Origin: Nitrospina sp.
GTDB taxonomy: Bacteria > Nitrospinota > Nitrospinia > Nitrospinales > VA-1
Length of the DNA stretch: 5,344 nt
Reading direction: 5' to 3'
Assembly: GCA_003545625.1 (NCBI GenBank)
Contig: DODH01000255.1
Location: forward strand, 1 to 5,344
The notes below the pieces were generated by a model. The model saw only the letters and a list, made by a program, of their open reading frames with translations, had not been told where the DNA came from and did not search any database. Both the position numbers and the translations under genes were made by a program. Within the stretch, counting starts at the first letter, position 1. Each line of letters starts with the position of its first letter. Shown here piece after piece: positions 1 through 5,080 of this stretch.

Positions 1-850
1 ACGGCTCAAGCGCATCGAGCTTCTCCCCCATTCCTATAAAACGAATGGGTTTGCCAGTTACCCTCTTGATAGAAAACGCTGCGCCACCGCGCGCATCCCC
101 ATCCATTTTGGTCAGGATCACGCCATCAATACCGATGGCATCATCAAACGTTTTAGCAATATCGGCAGACTGCTGGCCCATCATCGCATCCGCCACAAAC
201 AACACTTCGTGCGGCTGAACCGTCTGCTTGATCCGCTTTAACTCATCCATCAGGACATCATCGACCTGCTGGCGGCCGGCAGTATCGATCAGCACCACCT
301 GGCTCATTTTGTTGACGGCTTCATCCAGTGCTTTTTTGCAGATGGCTATCGGGTCTTTTTCTTCCCCGGCGTCAAACACCTCCACCCCGATCTCCCGCCC
401 CAATACATGCAACTGTTCAATCGCCGCCGGACGGTAAACGTCGGCCGGAACGAGAAGACAGTTTTTTCCTTTTTCCTTAAACCGCTTGGCCAGTTTGCCT
501 ACAGTGGTGGTTTTCCCCGACCCTTGCAGACCCGCCATCAAAATAATCGTTGGCGGCTTTGCAGCAAACTGAATATCGACAAACTCGTCGCCCAGCAAAT
601 GGGTCAGGTCATCGTTGACAATCTTGACCATTTGATGCCCCGGAGTCAGGCTTTTCAATACCTCCTGACCCACAGCCTTTACCCGGACTTCTGCAATAAA
701 ATCTTTGATTACCGGCAGGCTGACATCCGCTTCGATTAACGCAACTCGAATTTCACGCAGAGCCGCATCGACATCGGCTTCCTTGAGAACACCGCGTCCC
801 TTTAATTTTTTGTAGATCGCTTCAAGACGATCGGATAAATTATCAAACAT
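1..850 (-). CDS. ffh: Signal recognition particle GTPase Ffh, N-terminal 283 residues (partial)
   Basis: Ffh is the protein part of the bacterial signal recognition particle. With 4.5S RNA it binds signal sequences on ribosomes and docks with FtsY at the inner membrane, both partners hydrolysing GTP. The visible part starts MFDNLSDRLEAIYKKLKGRG, a typical Ffh N-domain start (residues 1 to about 95). The SRP GTPase G domain follows: G1 P-loop GLQGSGKTT (107-115), the SRP-specific DVYRPAA (137-143), G3 DTAGR (189-193), G4 TKMD (247-250) and the closing GMGEK (273-277). The methionine-rich M domain, which binds RNA and signal peptide, lies beyond the window edge, so the gene is incomplete here but looks intact. 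After DTAGR the sequence is QQVDD, where LHVDE or LQIDE is commoner. No clear Shine-Dalgarno precedes the ATG; the start is chosen by family alignment. The gene diverges from queC. Confidence 0.97.
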   Translation of the reverse strand, partial: MFDNLSDRLEAIYKKLKGRGVLKEADVDAALREIRVALIEADVSLPVIKDFIAEVRVKAVGQEVLKSLTPGHQMVKIVNDDLTHLLGDEFVDIQFAAKPPTIILMAGLQGSGKTTTVGKLAKRFKEKGKNCLLVPADVYRPAAIEQLHVLGREIGVEVFDAGEEKDPIAICKKALDEAVNKMSQVVLIDTAGRQQVDDVLMDELKRIKQTVQPHEVLFVADAMMGQQSADIAKTFDDAIGIDGVILTKMDGDARGGAAFSIKRVTGKPIRFIGMGEKLDALEP

Positions 851-910
851 CTAAAGTGGGGCTAAACCCTTTAATTTTAAGGGGACTATCAGGTTTATTT
901 TAAGCGGAAT

Positions 911-939
911 AGTATATAATAACAACCCGGAATGCGCAA
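911..939 (-). promoter_or_regulatory. Candidate sigma70 promoter for ffh
   Basis: Read on the minus strand, TTGCGC (934-939) and TATACT (911-916) are separated by exactly 17 bases. The -10 matches consensus at 5 of 6 positions and the -35 at 3 of 6. Transcription would start near 904 and give a leader of about 55 nt before the ffh ATG. The -10 overlaps, on the opposite strand, the TATAAT assigned to queC. This rests on sequence match only. Confidence 0.4.
915..920 (+). promoter_or_regulatory. Candidate -10 element for queC
   Basis: A perfect TATAAT lies 78 bases before the queC ATG. No good -35 sits at 16 to 18 bases upstream (GGTTTA at 892-897 is a poor match), so this is a partial promoter call. 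The leader would contain a small perfect hairpin, GCGAT-aag-ATCGC (941-953). A weak ribosome binding site, AGGT, lies 8 bases before the start codon. Confidence 0.35.
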
Positions 940-998
940 GGCGATAAGATCGCAGCAAATAGAACTCCATTTAACTGCCGATAATCAGGTAAATCCCT

Positions 999-1688
999 AT
1001 GAAAGCAGTGGTTTTATTGAGCGGGGGACTCGACTCCACCACCACCCTAGCGATAGCAAAAAGGCAGGGGTTTGACCTCTTCGCCCTCACCTTCGACTAC
1101 GGCCAGCGCCACCGGGTGGAACTCGACCGAGCCCGGGACATCGCCAGGCATTTTGCTGTGGTCGATCATCAAATTGTCAAAATTGATCTTCGCCAGTTCG
1201 GCGGTTCAGCGTTAACCGATTCCATAGACGTTCCAACCGGCCGCGATCAGGAAGAAATGACCGCAGAAATCCCCGTCACCTATGTTCCCGCCCGTAACAC
1301 CATCTTCCTTTCATTCTGCCTGGCTTACGCGGAAGTGAAAGAAGCCAGCGATATTTTTATCGGGGTCAATGCCGTTGATTATAGCGGTTACCCCGATTGC
1401 CGACCCGAGTTCATCACCGCGTTTGAAACTCTCGCCAACCTCGCCACCAAAGCCGGAGTGGAAGGAAAAAACCGGATGAAAATCCACACCCCATTGCTCA
1501 AACTGAGCAAGGTGGAGATCATTCAAAAAGGTTTGGAACTGGGAGTGGATTTTGCCATGACCCATAGTTGTTACGATCCGGGAGAGAAAGGGGAGTCTTG
1601 TGGCGTGTGCGACAGTTGCCAACTGCGCCTGAAAGGGTTTCAAGAAGCCGGATTGGAAGACCCGATTGAATACGCTAAAATCCTTTAG
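999..1688 (+). CDS. queC: 7-cyano-7-deazaguanine (preQ0) synthase QueC
   Basis: QueC is a cytosolic enzyme that converts 7-carboxy-7-deazaguanine, ammonia and ATP to preQ0, the nitrile intermediate on the way to queuosine in tRNA. The 229-residue protein has the usual family length. The N-terminal PP-loop ATP pyrophosphatase motif is SGGLDST (residues 8-14), followed by the FDYGQRH block (32-38), VPARNTIF (96-103) and DYSGYPDCR (127-135). The C-terminal zinc site is complete: Cys191, Cys201, Cys204 and Cys207 in the arrangement C-x9-C-x2-C-x2-C. The ATG start gives the expected [11 protein letters not shown]-terminus. No queD, queE, queF or preQ1 transporter gene is in the window, so the gene looks separate from the rest of its pathway. 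The next gene runs in the opposite direction, so queC is probably the last or only gene of its transcript. Confidence 0.97.
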   Translation: MKAVVLLSGGLDSTTTLAIAKRQGFDLFALTFDYGQRHRVELDRARDIARHFAVVDHQIVKIDLRQFGGSALTDSIDVPTGRDQEEMTAEIPVTYVPARNTIFLSFCLAYAEVKEASDIFIGVNAVDYSGYPDCRPEFITAFETLANLATKAGVEGKNRMKIHTPLLKLSKVEIIQKGLELGVDFAMTHSCYDPGEKGESCGVCDSCQLRLKGFQEAGLEDPIEYAKIL

Positions 1689-1697
1689 CCACCGATG

Positions 1698-1756
1698 TAC
1701 CCGCTTCGGGGCATGCGTGGTATCCGCTACCATAAATTTCATGCCCGGTACGGGTA
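1698..1756. repeat. Nested inverted repeat downstream of queC
   Basis: Three stems nest inside one another. The outer is TACCCG (1698-1703) with CGGGTA (1751-1756), the middle GGGCATG (1709-1715) with CATGCCC (1740-1746), and the inner TGGTA (1718-1722) with TACCA (1728-1732) around a 5-nt loop. An alternative small hairpin, CCCG-CTT-CGGG (1700-1710), competes with the outer stem. It begins 10 bases after the queC stop and lies between convergent transcripts, so it could act as a bidirectional 3'-end or terminator-like structure. It has no U-run and is not a tRNA. It could equally be a repeat remnant. Confidence 0.6.
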
Positions 1757-1759
1757 AAA

Positions 1760-1780
1760 GCTAATGAAAAATATAACGCA
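1760..1780 (+). repeat. Diverged 21-bp direct repeat, copy 1
   Basis: This stretch, with the core ATGAAAAATAT, matches 2375-2395 at 18 of 21 positions in the same orientation. The two copies bracket the small exported-protein gene and the hairpin repeats on either side of it. Flanking bases resemble each other only weakly. Here the sequence forms no obvious stem, whereas in copy 2 it is part of a hairpin. A chance match cannot be excluded. Confidence 0.35.
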
Positions 1781-1841
1781 GGGGGAAGACATTAAAGTTT
1801 TGCGCTTGAGTATTCAGTCCGCTCCACCGGCAATGCAGTGC

Positions 1842-1859
1842 TGGCCCCACGCCGAGTGG
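1842..1859. repeat. Hairpin repeat CCACGCCNAGTGG, copy 1 (with TGGCC lead)
   Basis: The sequence TGGCCCCACGCCGAGTGG ends one base before the stop codon of the minus-strand small exported protein. It forms a short stem, CCAC/GTGG, around GCCGA. The same 13-mer with one variable base occurs at 2279-2291 and 3888-3900. The extended form with TGGCC is shared with the third copy. As a 3'-UTR element of the small gene it might stabilise or end the mRNA, but no T-run follows. Confidence 0.75.
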
Positions 1860-2207
1860 CTACATGCGGCTACCTTCTTCTTTGCGTTGATGTTCCCTTT
1901 CTTTCATTTTCATGACTTCTTTTTTCATACTGCTTCCTTCTTCCTTCATCCCTTGTTTTTCATGCTCATATTTGCCGTACTTCTTTTCATAATATTCTTT
2001 GGAATGTTCCATTCCATCGCCATGCTCTCCTTTATATTCATGAGCCATCGCGCGGGATCCGCGATCCATTTCCATCGCTGAACCACCGCTACCTTCTTCA
2101 TACATTCCCTTATCGTGCTCTTCGCCCTCGTGGGCAATAGCAGTGCCAGACAATACCAATAACATTCCCATCAGGACCAATGGAATGGTGAAAAGCGTCT
2201 TGTTCAT
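1860..2207 (-). CDS. Small exported His/Met/Glu/Lys-rich protein of unknown function
   Basis: I do not recognise this 115-residue protein. It begins with a clear Sec signal peptide: MNK, a hydrophobic stretch to about residue 22, and a TAIA/HEGEE cleavage site after Ala25. The roughly 90-residue mature part is low-complexity and hydrophilic, rich in Glu, Lys, Gly, Met and His, with no Cys, no second membrane segment and no visible fold. It holds about 10 Met and 7 His in clusters such as HEGEEH, MEM, MAHEY, HGDGMEH and MKM. Such composition is seen in periplasmic copper, nickel or zinc binding peptides, so metal buffering is a reasonable but unproven guess. The start is fixed by an ideal ribosome binding site, AAGGAG, 6 bases upstream, and by the signal peptide. 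An upstream in-frame extension to 2282 is therefore not used. The gene stands alone, boxed in by repeats on both sides. Confidence 0.85.
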   Translation of the reverse strand: MNKTLFTIPLVLMGMLLVLSGTAIAHEGEEHDKGMYEEGSGGSAMEMDRGSRAMAHEYKGEHGDGMEHSKEYYEKKYGKYEHEKQGMKEEGSSMKKEVMKMKEREHQRKEEGSRM

Positions 2208-2213
2208 TTGTTT

Positions 2214-2219
2214 CTCCTT
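2214..2219 (-). promoter_or_regulatory. Strong Shine-Dalgarno of the small exported-protein gene
   Basis: AAGGAG on the minus strand lies 6 bases before the ATG at 2207. It is the best ribosome binding site in the window. It decides the start of this gene and shows that the minus strand, not the overlapping plus-strand reading frame, is the coding one. Confidence 0.85.
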
Positions 2220-2241
2220 ACAAAAATAAAATAGGGAATAA

Positions 2242-2270
2242 AGCATACCAACTACTAGCCGTAGGAGCAA
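2242..2270 (-). promoter_or_regulatory. Candidate extended -10 promoter of the small exported-protein gene
   Basis: On the minus strand TTGCTC (2265-2270) is followed after exactly 17 bases by TATGCT (2242-2247), preceded by TGG as an extended -10. Transcription would start near 2235, leaving a leader of roughly 28 nt that includes the AAGGAG site. The -35 lies inside the left arm of the repeat unit at 2260-2364, so the repeat may have supplied part of the promoter. Confidence 0.4.
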
Positions 2271-2364
2271 CTGCCAGGCCACGCCCAGTGGAAATTAGCA
2301 AAGGCTAGTCAGGCCAAGAGTATCGTTGCAAGCAGCAAAAAGCCATTGCCAATTTACCCCTACG
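2260..2364. repeat. Short MITE-like unit with imperfect terminal inverted repeats
   Basis: The left end (2260-2277), CGTAGGAGCAACTGCCAG, matches the reverse complement of the right end (2347-2364), CGTAGGGGTAAATTGGCA, at roughly two thirds of positions, best over the outer CGTAGGRG. The unit is 105 bp, codes for nothing, and contains a hairpin repeat copy at 2279-2291. Ends of the type GTAGGGG/CCCCTAC occur in many small dispersed repeats, but I cannot assign this to a named family. No target-site duplication is evident. Confidence 0.4.
2279..2291. repeat. Hairpin repeat CCACGCCNAGTGG, copy 2
   Basis: CCACGCCCAGTGG has the same CCAC/GTGG stem and GCCNA loop as the copies at 1847-1859 and 3888-3900. 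It lacks the full TGGCC lead found in the other two, having AGG before CCAC. It lies about 70 bp upstream of the small exported-protein start, so that gene has one copy on each side, in the same orientation. Confidence 0.75.
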
Positions 2365-2374
2365 AGGCATGAGG

Positions 2375-2395
2375 GCTGATGAAAAATATCACGCC
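2375..2395 (+). repeat. Diverged 21-bp direct repeat, copy 2, inside a hairpin
   Basis: This matches 1760-1780 at 18 of 21 positions. It forms most of a hairpin: GAGGGCTGAT (2371-2380) pairs with ATCA-c-GCCCTC (2388-2398) across the loop GAAAAAT. The right arm of that hairpin overlaps the terminator-like stem at 2393-2415, so the two structures are mutually exclusive in RNA. Confidence 0.35.
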
Positions 2396-2415
2396 CTCCG
2401 GCGGCTCGCCGGGGC
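2382..2415 (-). terminator. Possible rho-independent terminator of the SDR gene
   Basis: Directly after the SDR stop codon, on the minus strand, GCCCCGGC pairs with GCCGgaGGGC around the loop GAGCC (2393-2415), a strong GC-rich stem with a 2-nt bulge. A run of five T follows, but only after six intervening bases (GTGATA), which is longer than usual. The call is therefore tentative. Confidence 0.35.
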
Positions 2416-3111
2416 CTAGCGGGTGACAAACAGAGTTTCTCCGTTAACGAGTTTATTTTCTATGAGGTAGTCCAGGGCTTTGAGCAGGTCGTCCAGGGTT
2501 CCGTGAGCGTGGGTCGGCACATTTTCCTTTTCCATATAATCGGGTGGGGCACCCTGGGGAGGGAGGATGAGCCCTGGCGCGATGCCATTGACCCGGACAG
2601 ATTCCCCCCACTCCACCGCCGCCAATTCTGTTAAATGTTTCAGTGCCACTTTGCTGACAGAATAAACCGCGAAGGTGGGAACAATTTTTTCCACCCGTTC
2701 ATCAAGAATATTGACGATCAAACCTTTGTTGACCTTGCGTTTGTATTCGCGCATCAGCAAATAGGGAGCCATGAGGTTGAGGTTGAGAGTATCGACCAGA
2801 GTTTCCAACTGCGTTTGCTCTATATTTTCCTGAATAAAGTTGGCGGCGGAATTGATCAACAGTTCCACATTTTTGAAATCCTGCAGGACTTTGCCGATGA
2901 CCGATTCGGCTTCATCCAGTTTTCTTAAATCGCCTGCGTAGTCCCGGCATTGGACTCCTTGCGCCCGGATATTCTCAATGGTTTCCTCGCTGGCCACTCC
3001 CGAACTATGATAAAGCAGGGCAATATCATATCCTTTACCGGCCAGATGCAGGGCCATCGCCCGTCCAATGCGGATCGCCCCTCCTGTCACAATGGCTGTC
3101 GGCATTTTCAT
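2416..3111 (-). CDS. Short-chain dehydrogenase of the pteridine reductase / FolM type
   Basis: This 231-residue NAD(P)H-dependent reductase has a Rossmann fold. The N-terminal cofactor motif is TGGAIRIG (residues 9-16), then YHSSG (34-38), the DL of the adenine pocket (61-62) and NSAAN (87-91), the family's NAAG equivalent. The active-site region reads NILDERV, then YSVSK. Asp137, Tyr150 and Lys154 have the spacing of the Asp-Tyr-Lys triad of trypanosomatid pteridine reductase PTR1, with Asp where classical SDRs have Ser. E. coli FolM, dihydromonapterin reductase, shares this pattern, so reduction of a dihydropterin or dihydrofolate is the best guess. The C-terminus, GETLFVTR, is shorter than usual and lacks the common DGG. 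AAGG lies just before the first ATG; Met3 is an alternative start. The gene diverges from moaB. No other folate gene is present, so the exact substrate is uncertain. Confidence 0.85.
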   Translation of the reverse strand: MKMPTAIVTGGAIRIGRAMALHLAGKGYDIALLYHSSGVASEETIENIRAQGVQCRDYAGDLRKLDEAESVIGKVLQDFKNVELLINSAANFIQENIEQTQLETLVDTLNLNLMAPYLLMREYKRKVNKGLIVNILDERVEKIVPTFAVYSVSKVALKHLTELAAVEWGESVRVNGIAPGLILPPQGAPPDYMEKENVPTHAHGTLDDLLKALDYLIENKLVNGETLFVTR

Positions 3112-3257
3112 TTCGCCTTATGTTATACTGGTTGAAAGGAGCCATTAAACTTCAAATTCCTTTTAAAATCCACTCAAAATCAGTTTGGTTTTTTGCAAAA
3201 TCCCAAAGGATTTCGCGCATAATTTTTATTTTGTTAACAGGAGTTCTGGAAAACATC

Positions 3258-3770
3258 ATGAGCGAAAAAAAATGTGTGAATATTGCCATTTTAACCGTTT
3301 CCGATACAAGGACGGAAGCAGACGATAAATCTGGACAGGTACTGGTTGACAGGGTTCAGGCGGCTGGGCATCATCTGGTTGAGAAGAAAATTATTAAAGA
3401 CGAAATAGATCTGCTTCAGGAACAATTGAAAAAATGGATCGCCAGTCCCGATGTCGATGTGGTGATCGCAACGGGAGGAACGGGTGTAACAGGACGTGAC
3501 ATAACTCCGGAGGCTTTTGAGGAATTGTATGAAAAAGCGATTCCCGGATTTGGCGAACTGTTTCGCATGTTGAGTTATGAAAGCATCCGCACATCCAGCC
3601 TGCAATCGCGCTGCACGGCAGGGGTTGCCAACGGCACTTTCCTTTTCGCTTTACCGGGTTCCACCGGGGCCTGTAAAGATGGATGGGACCAGATCCTCAT
3701 CCACCAGTTGGACAGCACCCACAAACCGTGCAACCTGGTCGAACTGATGCCCCGCCTCCTTGAAAAATAA
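3258..3770 (+). CDS. moaB: Molybdenum cofactor biosynthesis protein MoaB (MogA/MoaB family)
   Basis: This cytosolic 170-residue protein belongs to the molybdopterin-binding MogA/MoaB family, whose members adenylylate molybdopterin before molybdenum insertion. The length equals that of E. coli MoaB. Motifs in order are ILTVSDTR (11-18), [15 protein letters not shown] (71-85), [12 protein letters not shown] (95-106), [13 protein letters not shown] (115-127) and LPGSTGACK (132-140), close to MoaB rather than MogA. E. coli MoaB itself has no clear adenylyltransferase activity, while several homologues do, so the step is inferred. The open frame extends to 3120, but alignment starts at [21 protein letters not shown] (3239-3243) is 14 bases before this ATG, a long spacing. 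CATAAT at 3218-3223, with TTGCAA 19 bases upstream, is a weak promoter candidate. No other moa genes are here. A molybdoenzyme must exist elsewhere if the pathway is used. Confidence 0.93.
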   Translation: MSEKKCVNIAILTVSDTRTEADDKSGQVLVDRVQAAGHHLVEKKIIKDEIDLLQEQLKKWIASPDVDVVIATGGTGVTGRDITPEAFEELYEKAIPGFGELFRMLSYESIRTSSLQSRCTAGVANGTFLFALPGSTGACKDGWDQILIHQLDSTHKPCNLVELMPRLLEK

Positions 3771-3856
3771 TCGGCCAACGGCCGATGGCAACTGGCAATA
3801 ACGGTAAAGGGTGGATAACCGGTTAGCTCGGCTTGATTGAGCCGAGAGAACCCTTT
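3770..3856. repeat. Hairpin cluster between moaB and the pseudouridine synthase gene
   Basis: ATCGGCC (3770-3776) pairs with GGCCGAT (3780-3786) across three bases, starting on the last base of the moaB stop codon. Further on, AAAGGGT (3806-3812) pairs with ACCCTTT (3850-3856), enclosing the palindrome AACCGGTT (3817-3824) and a perfect hairpin CTCGGCT-tgattg-AGCCGAG (3827-3846). No U-run follows any stem, so these are not standard intrinsic terminators. The first hairpin may protect or end the moaB mRNA; the second may be a leader element of the downstream gene or a repeat remnant. Confidence 0.6.
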
Positions 3857-3882
3857 GCTCACAAAATAAAGCGATGGCACAT

Positions 3883-3900
3883 TGGCCCCACGCCTAGTGG
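3883..3900. repeat. Hairpin repeat CCACGCCNAGTGG, copy 3 (with TGGCC lead)
   Basis: TGGCCCCACGCCTAGTGG matches copy 1 (1842-1859) at all but one position. Its right arm, GTGG (3897-3900), contains the most likely GTG start codon of the downstream pseudouridine synthase gene. The less likely TTG start at 3882 overlaps its left end. The repeat therefore lies across the translation start region, where no Shine-Dalgarno is visible. Confidence 0.75.
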
Positions 3901-4814
3901 AATACGAATTTAAAGTCGATGCAGATTCGAGCCGGGAGCGGCTTGATGTTTTTCTATCTGTTCAACAGACTGAGATCAGCCGATCCCGTTTGAAAAAACT
4001 GATTGTTGAGGGACGGGTAACAGTCAACGGTGTGAAACAGCGCACTGGTTATAAAGTCCGGGCAGGAGACCGGATCACGGTTCAGGTACCCGCCCCGGTA
4101 GCTCTCGACACCGCCCCGGAAGACATTCCACTAGATATTATTTTTGAAGACGAATATTTCATCGTGCTGAACAAACCAGTGGGCATGGTGGTTCACCCGG
4201 CACCGGGGCATTCTGCGGGAACCCTGGTCAACGCATTACTGCATCATTGCAATGACCTTTCAGGAATCGGCGGAGTCGAGCGTCCCGGCATTGTCCACCG
4301 GTTGGATAAGGACACCTCAGGACTGGTGATAGCGGCCAAAACCGAATCTGCCCACAAAAACCTGGCCAGGCAATTCAAAAAACGCGAAATCCGCAAAGAA
4401 TACCTGGCAATAGTGAAAGGCCACGTAAAAAAAGATAAGGGTTCGATCCATACCTCCATCGGCCGCCACAAAGTTCATCGCAAAAAAATGGATACAAGAG
4501 CCCTAAATGGACGGGAAGCCCAAACAGAATACGAGGTCGTACACCGTTCTGAGGGTTGGTCTTACCTTCGACTCTGGCCCAAAACAGGAAGAACCCATCA
4601 AATTCGGGTACATTTGGCTTCGATCCACCACCCCGTAATCGGAGACAAGCTCTATGGCGGGAAATCTACCCAACTCAAAATGGAAAGACAAGCTTTGCAC
4701 GCCCACAAGCTGGAACTGAAGCATCCGATCACGGGTTCAAACTTATCATTTTGCGCCCCACTTGCTCCGGATATGGTAGTTTTTCTACAATCCCATGGGT
4801 ACGACCTCCAATAG
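3897..4814 (+). CDS. rluD: RluA/RluD-family 23S rRNA pseudouridine synthase
   Basis: The protein isomerises uridine to pseudouridine in RNA. RluD acts on helix 69 of 23S rRNA in the late 50S subunit. From the GTG start it has 305 residues. An S4 RNA-binding domain comes first (RERLDVFLS, then SRSRLKKLIVEGRVTVNG), roughly residues 13-65. The catalytic domain has LNKPVGMVVHP, the hallmark HRLDKDTSGL (its RLD Asp, about residue 137, is the nucleophile), KEYLAIVKG, the basic RTHQIRVHLA motif and GDKLYGG. The family is certain. The RluD assignment rests on S4 domain, length and HRLDKDTSG; other RluA-family paralogues are possible. The start is uncertain: TTG at 3882 adds five residues (MAPRL), both candidates lack a ribosome binding site, and a hairpin repeat covers them. 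The gene follows moaB after 126 bp of structured DNA, so co-transcription is uncertain. Confidence 0.93.
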   Translation: MEYEFKVDADSSRERLDVFLSVQQTEISRSRLKKLIVEGRVTVNGVKQRTGYKVRAGDRITVQVPAPVALDTAPEDIPLDIIFEDEYFIVLNKPVGMVVHPAPGHSAGTLVNALLHHCNDLSGIGGVERPGIVHRLDKDTSGLVIAAKTESAHKNLARQFKKREIRKEYLAIVKGHVKKDKGSIHTSIGRHKVHRKKMDTRALNGREAQTEYEVVHRSEGWSYLRLWPKTGRTHQIRVHLASIHHPVIGDKLYGGKSTQLKMERQALHAHKLELKHPITGSNLSFCAPLAPDMVVFLQSHGYDLQ

Positions 4815-4898
4815 ATTTTGACGCGTTCGCGAAATAATAAAATTCGCTCACGATCCAAACTAAAGCTTAAAAAATCAAGTTCTCTTAGGGACCCCAAT

Positions 4899-4918
4899 TG
4901 TGAATTAATTGTGGAAAA
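4899..4918 (-). promoter_or_regulatory. Two adjacent DnaA-box-like nonamers
   Basis: On the minus strand TTTTCCACA (4910-4918) fits the relaxed DnaA-box consensus TTWTNCACA. TAATTCACA (4899-4907) differs from it at one position. They start 11 bp apart, about one helical turn, on the same side of AT-rich DNA. Two or three relaxed boxes can occur by chance, so DnaA binding is only a possibility. Confidence 0.3.
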
Positions 4919-5071
4919 CTTTCTTCACTTCAGAAATCCGATATTTTGGCTTGATGAGAGAAAAAATTACTTACAACAAAAAAGCACGCTACCTATTTAA
5001 TTTTCAGCAATTTATAAAACCTGCCCGCTCCTTGTCGAAAAACTATTGACATTAGAGGAAGTCTTTTAAGT

Positions 5072-5080
5072 TTTTCCACA
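5072..5080 (+). promoter_or_regulatory. DnaA-box-like nonamer, opposite orientation
   Basis: TTTTCCACA fits TTWTNCACA and faces the pair at 4899-4918 from the other side of the AT-rich centre. It is the conserved core of the right arm of the inverted repeat. Confidence 0.3.

Noticed and set aside
228..739. Two plus-strand frames over the first gene
   Set aside because: They are shadows of ffh, which has all its GTPase motifs on the minus strand.
921..998. PreQ1 riboswitch in the queC leader
   Set aside because: There is a small hairpin at 941-953, but the C-rich loop and A-rich tail pattern of preQ1 classes is not present, and no terminator or sequestered ribosome site follows.
1698..1756. 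tRNA-like cloverleaf
   Set aside because: The stems are nested rather than arranged as four arms. There is no T-loop or anticodon arm of proper size and no CCA end in the right place.
1764..2081. Plus-strand 105-residue Phe/His-rich, membrane-like reading frame
   Set aside because: It is antisense to the small exported-protein gene. Its Phe-rich composition is the complement of the Glu/Lys codons there. The minus strand has the ribosome binding site and signal peptide.
3120..3257. N-terminal extension of MoaB
   Set aside because: The extra 46 residues do not fit the family. The ATG at 3258 gives the length and N-terminus of known MoaB proteins.
4818..5000. 60-residue basic frame right after the pseudouridine synthase
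   Set aside because: It has a TTG start without ribosome binding site, composition that follows the AT-rich DNA, and runs through one arm of the inverted repeat.
5046..5051. TTGACA as a second promoter
   Set aside because: No acceptable -10 lies 15 to 19 bases downstream.
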